A stretch of 42,681 nt of DNA. Origin: Lachnospiraceae bacterium. Its GTDB lineage: Bacteria > Bacillota > Clostridia > Lachnospirales > Lachnospiraceae. How positions within the stretch are numbered: the stretch's first letter is position 1; every line of letters starts with the position of its first letter. The position numbers and the translations under genes were made by a program. Where the stretch lies: assembly GCA_017482485.1 (NCBI GenBank), contig JAFUMV010000131.1:1-42681 (forward strand), read 5' to 3'. The notes beneath the pieces were generated by a model, which saw only the letters and a program-made list of their open reading frames with translations, did no database searches and was not told where the DNA came from. This document shows, one piece after another, positions 17,286 through 24,802 of the stretch.

Positions 17286-18197
17286 ATGCAAAGAGCAAAG
17301 ACGATAAAGAAAAAACATTCCCGGGAAGGCCTGGGAGACAGAGTGTTCAATGCGGTTGCCATCACCATCGTGCTGATTTTGACGGTTATTGTAATCCTGC
17401 CGCTGATGAACGTTGTGGCGGCGTCCTTTTCTTCCAGCGATGCAGTGAATGCCGGAAAAGTTCTTCTTTTGCCGATCGAATTCACCTTGGACAATTACCG
17501 TACTGTTCTCAAATATAACAGTGTCTGGATCGGATATCGCAATACCATTTTCTACACGGCTGCAGGAACTGTGATCAGCGTGCTGCTTTCCTTATTCTGC
17601 GCATATCCGCTGGCCACAAAGAGATTTTCGGGAAGAAAATTTTTTAACAAATTGTTTCTTCTTACGATGATTTTCAACGGTGGCATGATTCCGACCTATA
17701 TCGTGGTTCGGGATTTAAAATTATTAAACTCCGTATGGTCCGTTTTATTGCCCACGGCAATCAGCTTTTACAACGTTATCATCATGCGCAATTACATAGA
17801 GACAACGATTCCGGATGAGCTGGAAGAATCGGCCCGGGTGGACGGCTGCAGTCCGGCAAGATACTTCGTCAGCTTTGTGGTGCCTCTTGCAAAGCCGATC
17901 ATAGCGGTTATCGCCATGTATTATGCTGTTGCACAATGGAACGACTATTTTAATGCATTTCTGTATTTGACTAACAAGAATTTATATCCGCTGCAGCTGT
18001 TTTTGAGAGAAATTCTGATCAGCAGCAAGTTCAGTGCCAGCGATCTGGATCCGGATGCGATCAAGGCGATTCAGGGGTTGGCGGATACATTGAAGTATGT
18101 AATTATCGTTGTTTCCACCTTGCCTCTGATGTGCATTTATCCGTTTGTTCAGAAGTATTTTGTAAAGGGCGTAATGATTGGCTCCGTGAAGGGATGA
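17286..18197 (+). CDS. ABC transporter permease, LplC/YtcP type
   Basis: 303 residues with six predicted helices. The class features are the LPLMNVVAASFSSSDAVNAGKV segment (around residues 40-61), the NGGMIPTYIVVRDL loop, the EAA loop with ELEESARVDGCSPARYF, and the end KYFVKGVMIGSVKG. I chose ATG 17286 because AAGGAG (17272-17277) sits 8 bases upstream, overlapping the previous stop. An upstream open stretch from 17238 lies inside the preceding gene. It is the second half of the translocation pore with the LplB-type protein. Confidence 0.92.
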   Translation: MQRAKTIKKKHSREGLGDRVFNAVAITIVLILTVIVILPLMNVVAASFSSSDAVNAGKVLLLPIEFTLDNYRTVLKYNSVWIGYRNTIFYTAAGTVISVLLSLFCAYPLATKRFSGRKFFNKLFLLTMIFNGGMIPTYIVVRDLKLLNSVWSVLLPTAISFYNVIIMRNYIETTIPDELEESARVDGCSPARYFVSFVVPLAKPIIAVIAMYYAVAQWNDYFNAFLYLTNKNLYPLQLFLREILISSKFSASDLDPDAIKAIQGLADTLKYVIIVVSTLPLMCIYPFVQKYFVKGVMIGSVKG

Positions 18198-18236
18198 CGG
18201 TGCGTCGGACCATAGGGAATGTCAGGGAGATTGAGT

Positions 18237-20186
18237 ATGAAAAAGGAAATAAGGTTTCAGTTTGATAAAAGTCTTAAGATAGGAGCAGAAGACTTTTCGC
18301 CTGTCTTGAGGGAAAATGGAGATTTCTGGCGGCTGCACCTGGATTATTGTAAACCGGGAATGAATCATGAACTGGGCGTTTATGCACATGAGCAGGAAAC
18401 ACCCGAAGTCAGTGCGCGGGATGGGAAGATTGCAATTGAGTATCCACATATCATTGCGGAGGATGGAACTGTGCATGAAATCCGCCTCAAACTGACGGTT
18501 GAGGAAGAGGAGGGCGCACTGCGATTTTTTGCAGAAATGGAAAACCACAGCAAAACCCGCATCAATGAGCTGCAGTATCCCTTATTTGAATTCAACCGGA
18601 TTGATGGGGATTTTGAAGATGATATTTTCTATCTGCCGATGGGACTGGGGCAAAAGGTACAAAATCCTCATGCCTACACCCTGAAAGGTCACAGCGAGTA
18701 TATGGCAGCGGATTATAAGGACGTGATTCGTACTTACGCGTATCCGGGCGAGCTGTCCATGCCCTGGATCGGAGTAAAAAGCGGCGGAAATTATTTGTAT
18801 CTGGGAGCCCACAGCGATATCATGCGCAGGATGAATTTTGTGACGGCAGCAGAGCCCAGAGAATCAAAAGAAGAGTATCTGATTCTGTCCGCCTCATCCT
18901 ATCCGGCAGCGCTTCCGGGCGAGACGGTCTGCTATGACGGCTTTTGTCTGGCCCTGTTTGATAGCGATTGGCGGGAGGGCGCAGAGTATTATCGCAGCTG
19001 GGCAGAACAGTCGTGGCTTGAGCCCATCACAAGAAAGGATTCTGTGAAACATCTGCACGGATGGCAGAGAATCATTTTAAAGCACCAGTTTGGCGAAATT
19101 TTTCATACATACGAGGAATTGCCCCGTATTTATAAAGAAGGCGCCAAATACGGCCTCACCATGATCCTTCTTTTTGCCTGGTGGAAAGAAGGCATGGACA
19201 ATGGCTATCCGGATAATTATGAGCCGGACGAGGCGCTGGGCGGCGCAGAAAAGTTAAAACAGGCAATCAAAGAGATCAATGACCTGGGCGGAACGGTGGT
19301 TCTGTACGCTAACGGTCATCTCATGGATATCTCTTCAGAATATTATAAAAAGGAAGGCTTTCGGTATTCGCTAAAGGACATCGACAACAACGAATATCAG
19401 GAATTTTACAAGTTTTCCAACAACGGAACCCTGCTTCGGGAAGCCCATAAAACCTTTGTGGGCGGCTGTTTTGCAACGCAGCAGTGGCGAAATCAGATTT
19501 ATAAGATCACTGAAAATAACTTAAAGTACGGTTCCAACGGCATTTTCTTCGATCAGCTGGGAATTGTGTACCACACCTGCTTTGACACTTCCCATGAGCA
19601 TGGAAACCGAATCGACGAAGAGCCCCAATACAGAATTCAGACGATCCGCCATATCAAAAGCATGCTGAAAGAAGAGCACCTGCACGGAACGGAAGGCATC
19701 AACGACAGAGCGGCTTCCTACATGGATTATCTGCACGGCTGCGGCTTTGCCACCGGATATGAGCCCGACGGATATCCGCTCATTTTCCGCTACGTGTTCC
19801 CGGAAATCCCTGTGACGAACCGCTTTGCCCATGACGAGAGATGGGACTGGAAAAAACAGTTAAATTATGCGTTTGCATATGGCATGATCTATGACGTTTC
19901 CATCTACAGAGGTCGGGCCAAAAGCATCGAGGATGTGCCCAACTATGCGGCATATTTAAAGGAACTGATTGATCTGCGAAAGGAATATCTGGATTTCTTT
20001 ACCGCCGGAAAAATCGATGCGCCCCGCAGCGAGCTTCCGGAAGAGGTGCGCGGCGCGGAATTTTCCTTTGGAGAAGAAACCATTCTCACCCTGTGGAACA
20101 ATTCCGACAAGGTATACGTGCTAAGCTACGGCGCGGATGCAGGAACCTGTGTAGAGCCGGGGGAACTGAAAGTGTGCAGAATATAG
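18237..20186 (+). CDS. DUF6259-like putative glycoside hydrolase
   Basis: About 649 residues, no signal peptide, so cytoplasmic. The first 270 residues look like a beta-rich domain. The second part resembles a (beta/alpha)8 barrel: LTMILLFAWWKEGMDNGYPD (around 303-322), GGTVVLYANGHLMD, and GSNGIFFDQLGIVYHTC with an Asp at a strand end that could be the nucleophile by analogy with GH-D-type barrels. The last 60 residues form a small beta domain. I recognise it as the DUF6259 family from overall organisation, but its reaction is not established. I chose ATG 18237 (GGGAGA upstream); ATG 18219 adds six residues. As last gene of the Lpl-type operon it probably processes the imported oligosaccharide. 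Confidence 0.7.
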   Translation: MKKEIRFQFDKSLKIGAEDFSPVLRENGDFWRLHLDYCKPGMNHELGVYAHEQETPEVSARDGKIAIEYPHIIAEDGTVHEIRLKLTVEEEEGALRFFAEMENHSKTRINELQYPLFEFNRIDGDFEDDIFYLPMGLGQKVQNPHAYTLKGHSEYMAADYKDVIRTYAYPGELSMPWIGVKSGGNYLYLGAHSDIMRRMNFVTAAEPRESKEEYLILSASSYPAALPGETVCYDGFCLALFDSDWREGAEYYRSWAEQSWLEPITRKDSVKHLHGWQRIILKHQFGEIFHTYEELPRIYKEGAKYGLTMILLFAWWKEGMDNGYPDNYEPDEALGGAEKLKQAIKEINDLGGTVVLYANGHLMDISSEYYKKEGFRYSLKDIDNNEYQEFYKFSNNGTLLREAHKTFVGGCFATQQWRNQIYKITENNLKYGSNGIFFDQLGIVYHTCFDTSHEHGNRIDEEPQYRIQTIRHIKSMLKEEHLHGTEGINDRAASYMDYLHGCGFATGYEPDGYPLIFRYVFPEIPVTNRFAHDERWDWKKQLNYAFAYGMIYDVSIYRGRAKSIEDVPNYAAYLKELIDLRKEYLDFFTAGKIDAPRSELPEEVRGAEFSFGEETILTLWNNSDKVYVLSYGADAGTCVEPGELKVCRI

Positions 20187-20231
20187 GAGAAAGTTTTCCC
20201 GGAACATAATAATTTTACAAAGAAAGTGCAG

Positions 20232-20285
20232 AAACGTATAATGCGGATTGCCGGTTCGGGCGGTCCCATTATACGTTTTGTTGCT
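20232..20285 (+). terminator. Terminator of the Lpl-type operon
   Basis: AAACGTATAATG (20232-20243) pairs perfectly with CATTATACGTTT (20267-20278) and is followed by TGTTGCTTTT. The T-rich tail also contains the -35 box of the next gene. Confidence 0.75.
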
Positions 20286-20310
20286 TTTCCTCCGCAATGT
20301 GCGGTATAAT
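20281..20310 (+). promoter_or_regulatory. Promoter of the homocysteine methyltransferase gene
   Basis: TTGCTT (20281-20286), an 18-base spacer, TATAAT (20305-20310). The expected transcript start near 20317 leaves a leader of only about 25 bases, too short for an S-box or T-box; no such riboswitch is visible. Confidence 0.6.
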
Positions 20311-20341
20311 GGATAATCATAGTGAGCAGGAGGGTTTATTT

Positions 20342-22102
20342 GTGATTCCACAGACAATACAGGATAAATTAAAAAAACAGAAGCTTATCTTTGACGGTGC
20401 CTTTGGCACTTATTATGCACAGCTATATGATACAAAGGAATTACCGGAGCTTGCAAACACCCTCCATCCGGAGCGCGTGCGCAGGATTCATGAAGAATAT
20501 ATGGAAGCCGGAGCACAGATGATCCGCACCAACACATTTGCCAGCAATACCGTTTCTCTGGACTTGCCCTGGGATGCTGTGGAGGACAATATTCGTCAGG
20601 GATATCGCCTGGCCGCAGAGGCCGCTCAGGAACGGGAGTGTTATGTTGCTGCAGACATCGGGCAGATTCCCTATGAGAATCAGTCGGACCGGACCGATAT
20701 TTCCAGGGAGTATGTGGAAATCTGTCGTGTCTTTTTAGAGGAAGGCGCAAAGATTTTTGTATTTGAAACCTTTTCAAATCCGGAGGATATCTGTGAAGCA
20801 ATCGAGTTTATCGGTGATCGCGCCTTTGTGATCGTGCAGTTTTCCGTAAATCAGTTTGGCTACAGCAATTCCGGGCTGAGTGCCCGCAAGCTGGCGCAGC
20901 GTGCCGAGAGCATGGAAGGGGTGGACGCAGTGGGATTTAACTGCGGTGTAGGTCCCGGACACATGCAGCAGATTCTCAAAAATATCACTTTTTCCGGGAA
21001 AAAGTGGCTGACGGCACTGCCCAATGCAGGATATCCTCAGATCGTCAAAAACCGCATGATTTTTGACAACCGAAACATTGATTATTTTGCCGCAAAGGTA
21101 AGCGATATTGCGGCAGACGGCGCGGATATCGTGGGCGGATGCTGCGGTACAACGCCGGAATACATCTGCAGAATCAGAGAGAAACTCTCTTTTGCACAGC
21201 CCCGGAAAGCAGCGTCTGTATCGGTAAAACATACAGAAAAGGCTCCGGTACAGGATACTTCTTTTTTTGCGGGAAAGGCGGGGAAGAAGCTGATCGCGGT
21301 GGAATTGGCGCCTCCTTTGGGAAGGGATGACGAAAAGCTGATGGATGCGGCTCATTTGCTGTTAAAAAGCGGCGTGGATGTGCTGACATTTCCGGATTCT
21401 CCTTCCGGAAGAACCCGGGCAGATTCCATCCTTATGGCAGAAAAAGTGGCAAGAGAAACCGGAATGTATGTGATGCCTCATATCTGCTGCCGTGACAAGA
21501 ATGCAATTGCCATGCGGTCTCAGCTGTTGGGGGCCTATATTAATCATATCCGGAATTTTTTGGTGATCACGGGTGACCCCATTCCGTCCATGATGCGCAG
21601 CAGCATAAAAAGCGTATTCAACTTTGACTCCGTAGGCCTGATGCGCATTATGAATGATATGAATGAGGAGCATTTTGCCGAGGCTCCCATCTGTTATGGC
21701 GGTGCCATTAATCAGGGGCGCAGAAATCTGGAGGTGGAAATCCAGCGGGTGAAGAAGAAAATGGAAGCAGGAGCGTCATTCTTCCTGACACAGCCGATTT
21801 CCACGGCAGAAGGAGCCGGGCGTGTCAGACGTATCAAACAGGAGACCGGAGCCCGGATTTTATGCGGAATCATGCCTTTTGTCAGCCTGAAAAATGCCGT
21901 ATTCATGAAAAATGAAATGACGGGCATTGATGTGACGGAGGAGGTGCTGTCACGTTATCGTGAGGATATGACGCGGGAAGAAGGCGAACAGGCCGGTATC
22001 CAGCTTGCGAAAGAAATGATGGCGCTTACGGATGACTTTGCGGATGGATATTATTTTTCATTTCCGTTTAACAGGGTAAATATGTTGGAGAAAATTCTCT
22101 GA
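20342..22102 (+). CDS. Bifunctional homocysteine S-methyltransferase / methylenetetrahydrofolate reductase
   Basis: About 586 residues with two enzymes in one chain. The N-terminal ~290 residues are a homocysteine methyltransferase barrel: FDGAFGTYYAQ at the start, GFNCGVGPGHM supplying the first zinc Cys, and GGCCGTTPEYI the Cys pair. The C-terminal ~280 residues are a MetF-like barrel (LITGDP-type segment as FLVITGDPIP, FFLTQP, CGIMPFVS). Together they reduce methylene-THF and methylate homocysteine to methionine in the cytoplasm; this matches the YitJ-like fusion class. I chose GTG 20342 because AGGAGGG (20328-20334) is 7 bases upstream; the frame is open to 20297 but that includes the -10 box. 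It is the first gene of the sulfur amino acid block. Confidence 0.92.
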   Translation: MIPQTIQDKLKKQKLIFDGAFGTYYAQLYDTKELPELANTLHPERVRRIHEEYMEAGAQMIRTNTFASNTVSLDLPWDAVEDNIRQGYRLAAEAAQERECYVAADIGQIPYENQSDRTDISREYVEICRVFLEEGAKIFVFETFSNPEDICEAIEFIGDRAFVIVQFSVNQFGYSNSGLSARKLAQRAESMEGVDAVGFNCGVGPGHMQQILKNITFSGKKWLTALPNAGYPQIVKNRMIFDNRNIDYFAAKVSDIAADGADIVGGCCGTTPEYICRIREKLSFAQPRKAASVSVKHTEKAPVQDTSFFAGKAGKKLIAVELAPPLGRDDEKLMDAAHLLLKSGVDVLTFPDSPSGRTRADSILMAEKVARETGMYVMPHICCRDKNAIAMRSQLLGAYINHIRNFLVITGDPIPSMMRSSIKSVFNFDSVGLMRIMNDMNEEHFAEAPICYGGAINQGRRNLEVEIQRVKKKMEAGASFFLTQPISTAEGAGRVRRIKQETGARILCGIMPFVSLKNAVFMKNEMTGIDVTEEVLSRYREDMTREEGEQAGIQLAKEMMALTDDFADGYYFSFPFNRVNMLEKIL

Positions 22103-22112
22103 ATCGATACTG

Positions 22113-22152
22113 GTGCCGGATCCACATGCTTTAAGGCGTGTGGATCCGGCAC
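22113..22152 (+). terminator. Strong hairpin after the methyltransferase/reductase gene
   Basis: GTGCCGGATCCACA (22113-22126) pairs perfectly with TGTGGATCCGGCAC (22139-22152). The following TTGCTGGTTATT is a poor T tract, so termination efficiency is uncertain. Confidence 0.6.
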
Positions 22153-22206
22153 TTGCTGGTTATTGCTGGGCATTCGACCATCACACAAAAAAATTATAAA
22201 TAACTA

Positions 22207-22235
22207 TTGACACCGTATTAGGGCGGTGCTATAAT
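22207..22235 (+). promoter_or_regulatory. Consensus sigma-70-type promoter of the Cys/Met uptake operon
   Basis: TTGACA (22207-22212), exactly 17 bases, TATAAT (22230-22235). Both boxes are perfect consensus and an A/T-rich stretch lies upstream. The transcript would start about 22242 and run through the leader ORF at 22301. Confidence 0.85.
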
Positions 22236-22251
22236 TCAATCATTCCGCAAA

Positions 22252-22270
22252 ACCTATTAAACAAATAGGT
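22252..22270. promoter_or_regulatory. Candidate operator: 7-base inverted repeat at about +10 to +30
   Basis: ACCTATT (22252-22258), AAACA, AATAGGT (22264-22270). Its position just after the transcription start suits a repressor, and sulfur genes in Firmicutes are often under Rrf2-type CymR control. I cannot match it to a specific consensus. It could also be a small hairpin in the 5' end of the leader RNA. Confidence 0.4.
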
Positions 22271-22300
22271 AGATATGATGAGATGAAAGGAGGAAACACA

Positions 22301-22447
22301 ATGACATTACATAAGAGTTATCTGAACAACGTGACTGACGGCGTTAGGAATTCTTCGATGGGCATGGGCGCGATGCACATGTGCTGTTGTTGTGCTTGCT
22401 GTATGCAGGATGTGCTTCCTCCAGGAGATAAGTTGGGTCAAAGATAG
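22301..22447 (+). CDS. Met/Cys-rich leader peptide (48 aa), probable attenuation sensor
   Basis: A short ORF missed by length-filtered gene finders. It has a perfect AAAGGAGG ribosome site at 22286-22293 and lies directly behind a consensus promoter. Codons 20-35 read MGMGAMHMCCCCACCM: five Met and six Cys in sixteen codons, using TGC and TGT. The rest (MTLHKSYLNNVTDGVRNSS before it, QDVLPPGDKLGQR after) shows no signal peptide or domain. An intrinsic terminator follows 64 bases after the stop, and the transporter operon begins 162 bases after that terminator. Such codon runs before a terminator are the mark of ribosome-mediated attenuation, and polycysteine leader ORFs acting this way are known in mycobacteria. 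A 19-codon ORF (22450-22509) starts right after its stop and ends at the terminator. A metal-binding or modified peptide product is a less likely alternative. Confidence 0.8.
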   Translation: MTLHKSYLNNVTDGVRNSSMGMGAMHMCCCCACCMQDVLPPGDKLGQR

Positions 22448-22534
22448 CCATGAAGATGTTGAATTTTTATGAGGATTCAATGCGGGCAAATGACATAGCT
22501 TACAAATGAGGGGAGCAGAGATGCTCCTTTTTTT
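22413..22534 (+). promoter_or_regulatory. Attenuator: antiterminator strand and intrinsic terminator
   Basis: Terminator: GGAGCA (22512-22517), loop GAGA, TGCTCC (22522-22527), seven T (22528-22534). Competing strand: TGCTTCCT (22413-22420), 11 bases after the last Cys codon, can pair over eight positions (two G-U) with GGGGAGCA (22510-22517), which contains the terminator 5' arm. A ribosome stalled in the Cys run would leave 22413-22420 free and permit the antiterminator. One that reaches the stop at 22447 would cover it and let the terminator form. The pairing is seen in sequence; the switching is inference. Confidence 0.7.
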
Positions 22535-22609
22535 ACGCGATAGGAAAAGTCCAGCGGACTTCCTGTAACGTAAAAAAGCCGCTCCGCTGGGATGCGTACC
22601 CGCACGAGA
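22528..22609. repeat. Dispersed palindromic element R1, copy a
   Basis: Begins in the T run of the attenuator. An imperfect long hairpin (22528-22577, turning at AGTCC-AGC-GGACT) ends in an A run. A GC-rich tail follows with GATGCGTACCCGCACG (22591-22606). The same order (T run, hairpin with AGGAA/TTCCTGT arms, A run, GATGCGTACTCGCGCG tail) recurs at 31377. A further AGAATTTC/GAAATTCT hairpin follows at 22609-22631. The element separates the attenuator from the first transporter gene. Confidence 0.6.
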
Positions 22610-22696
22610 GAATTTCACAGAGCGAAATTCTGTTTATATTATAGTATAGAAGAGACTATGCAAATATGCCCGTCAGGGCAGAAAGGATGAGATGGG

Positions 22697-23356
22697 ATGG
22701 ATACAGAATTTATAGCCGAATATATTCCGCTTTATGTGGAAGCTTCCAGGCTGACAATCAGCATTGGGCTTATTGGTATCGTTCTTTCCTTAATCGTCGG
22801 TCTGCTGATTGCATTTATTCAGTATTTTAAGGTTCCTGTTTTAAGACAAATTGCGGCAGTGTATATTGAACTGTCGAGAAATACTCCCTTACTGGTACAG
22901 TTATTTTTCCTGTATTTCGGTCTGCCGAAAGCCGGCATCAGTATCAGCTCCGAAGGTTGCGCGATTATCGGTCTTTGTTTTCTGGGAGGCAGTTACATGG
23001 CCGAAGCTTTTCGAAGCGGCATCGAATCGGTCGGAAAAGGACAGGAAGAATCCGCTTTGGCTTTGGGATTTCAGAGAAGTCAGGTTGTCAGGTATGTGAT
23101 TTTGCCGCAGGCATTATCCGTTTCGATTCCCGCGTTATGTGCGAACATGAACTTTCTTGTTAAAGAGACATCCGTATTCAGTGTAGTTGCACTGGCAGAT
23201 CTGATGTATGTGGCGAAGGATCTGATCGGTCTTTACTATAAAACAGACGAAGCATTGCTGATGCTGGTCATTTCTTATCTGATCATACTGCTGCCGATTT
23301 CCATACTGGCAGCGCTGCTGGAAAGGAGGCTTCGTTATGCAGAATTTGGGAATTAG
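22697..23356 (+). CDS. Polar amino acid ABC transporter permease 1 (HisM/GlnP type)
   Basis: 219 residues, about five membrane helices. Family marks: SRNTPLLVQLFFLYFGLP near residues 58-75, and the coupling loop GKGQEESALALGFQRSQVVR followed by ILPQALSVSIPALCANMNFLVKETS. It is the first structural gene behind the attenuator and overlaps the next permease by 20 bases. It should form a heterodimeric pore for a cystine- or polar-amino-acid-type importer, judged by family and by the binding domain encoded downstream. Confidence 0.9.
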   Translation: MDTEFIAEYIPLYVEASRLTISIGLIGIVLSLIVGLLIAFIQYFKVPVLRQIAAVYIELSRNTPLLVQLFFLYFGLPKAGISISSEGCAIIGLCFLGGSYMAEAFRSGIESVGKGQEESALALGFQRSQVVRYVILPQALSVSIPALCANMNFLVKETSVFSVVALADLMYVAKDLIGLYYKTDEALLMLVISYLIILLPISILAALLERRLRYAEFGN

Positions 23357-24017
23357 AGTCCTGTTCATGGGAAATAACTTCGCAAGACTTCTGGGAGGCC
23401 TTTGGATTACGATTCGAATCTCACTGATCGCAGTTGCACTTTCCATCGTGTTCGGCATATTGTTGGGAATGCTGATGACGGTAAAAAATCCGATTACGAA
23501 GGCTTTAACAAAGATTTATCTGGAATTTATCCGGATCATGCCCCAGCTGGTGCTTTTGTTTTTGGTTTTCTTCGGGCTGACGAAATCCTTTGGAATCAAT
23601 CTTTCCGGTGAAGTGAGCGCCGTTATCGTATTCACCCTCTGGGGAACAGCCGAGATGGGAGACCTTGTCAGAGGAGCGCTGATCTCGATTCCAAAGCATC
23701 AATATGAAAGCGGAGCGGCAATCGGCCTCACCAAATGGCAGGTTTACTGTTACATCATCATCCCGCAGATTCTGGCAAGACTTGTGCCGCTGGCAATCAA
23801 TCTGACAACGCGAATGATCAAAACCACTTCACTGGTGGCACTCATCGGAGTTGTGGAAGTATTAAAGGTGGCGCAGCAGATTATTGAGGCAAATCGATAC
23901 ACCGTGCCGGATTCGGCATTGTGGATATATGGAACCATCTTTTTCTTATATTTCTTTGCCTGCTGGCCTATTTCACTGGTGGCAAAGAGGTTGGAGAAAA
24001 AATGGAAGACAGCATAG
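23337..24017 (+). CDS. Polar amino acid ABC transporter permease 2 (HisQ/GlnP type)
   Basis: 226 residues with about five helices. Family marks: FIRIMPQLVLLFLVFFGL, coupling loop PKHQYESGAAIGLTKWQVY, and the helix RMIKTTSLVALIGVVE. The start is fixed by AAAGGAGG at 23321-23328, inside the preceding gene, so the two permeases are translationally coupled. It pairs with permease 1 and the ATPase encoded next. Confidence 0.9.
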   Translation: MQNLGIRVLFMGNNFARLLGGLWITIRISLIAVALSIVFGILLGMLMTVKNPITKALTKIYLEFIRIMPQLVLLFLVFFGLTKSFGINLSGEVSAVIVFTLWGTAEMGDLVRGALISIPKHQYESGAAIGLTKWQVYCYIIIPQILARLVPLAINLTTRMIKTTSLVALIGVVEVLKVAQQIIEANRYTVPDSALWIYGTIFFLYFFACWPISLVAKRLEKKWKTA

Positions 24018-24031
24018 ATGAGGTGAATCAT

Positions 24032-24802
24032 ATGGCTGAGCAGTCAATCTTACTGGAAGCAAAAAATATCGTCAAAGATTACGGCCAGGGCAGGGTATTG
24101 GATGATGTTTCCTTACAGATTCATAAAGGAGAAGTCATCGTTTTAATCGGTCCGTCAGGCTGTGGAAAGAGTACTTTCCTTCGATGTATGAACGGATTGG
24201 AGCAGATCCAGTCCGGACAGATCGTTTTAGATGGTGAGGTCATTACAGAAGGCAAAACCGACTGGCCCTCTGTCAGACAAAAGATCGGTATGGTCTTTCA
24301 GAATTATGAATTATTCCCGCACAAGACTGTGCTTGATAATGTGATTCTCGGTCCCGTAAAGGTACAGGGAAGAGATAAAAAAGAAGTGACCAAAGAAGCG
24401 GAGAAACTCCTTGAGAGGGTCGGGCTTCTTGAAAAAAAGGATGCTTTCCCCAGACAATTGTCCGGTGGGCAAAAGCAGCGTGTCGCAATCGTGAGGGCAC
24501 TGATTTTAAAGCCTGAAATCCTGCTGTTTGACGAAGTGACAGCGGCACTTGACCCGGAGATGGTAAGAGAGGTACTGGACGTGATCCTGGAGCTTGCCGC
24601 AGAAGGGTATACGATGTTGATTGTGACACATGAGATGCAGTTTGCAAAGGCAGTTGCAGACAAAATTGTGTTTATCGACGGCGGAAAAATTGTGGAAAGT
24701 GACACGCCGGAGAAATTTTTTACCCAGCCAAAGACCGATCGTGCAAGACGGTTTTTGAATACATTTATTTATGAAAAGGAAACAGGAGGAGAAAAATTAT
24801 GA
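24032..24802 (+). CDS. Polar amino acid ABC transporter ATP-binding protein
   Basis: About 256 residues, GlnQ/HisP/TcyC class. Walker A GPSGCGKST, Q-loop MVFQNYELFPHKTVLDNV (about residues 88-105), signature LSGGQKQR, Walker B ILLFDEVTAALDPE (Val-Thr-Ala where most have Pro-Thr-Ser), switch VTHEM. I chose ATG 24032, 14 bases after the permease stop, with AGGTG at 24021-24025; ATG 24002 would overlap the permease. The stop overlaps the next start as ATGA, coupling it to the fused lipoprotein. Confidence 0.92.
   Translation: MAEQSILLEAKNIVKDYGQGRVLDDVSLQIHKGEVIVLIGPSGCGKSTFLRCMNGLEQIQSGQIVLDGEVITEGKTDWPSVRQKIGMVFQNYELFPHKTVLDNVILGPVKVQGRDKKEVTKEAEKLLERVGLLEKKDAFPRQLSGGQKQRVAIVRALILKPEILLFDEVTAALDPEMVREVLDVILELAAEGYTMLIVTHEMQFAKAVADKIVFIDGGKIVESDTPEKFFTQPKTDRARRFLNTFIYEKETGGEKL

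Noticed and set aside
20311-22300. SAM (S-box), T-box or cobalamin riboswitch near the sulfur genes
   Set aside because: The leader before 20342 is too short, and the 22236-22300 leader lacks the conserved cores; the attenuator explains the second site better.
22301-22447. Cys-rich peptide as a SCIFF-type or other RiPP precursor
   Set aside because: It has six Cys in 48 residues, but they are adjacent rather than spaced, and no radical SAM maturase or modification gene lies nearby.
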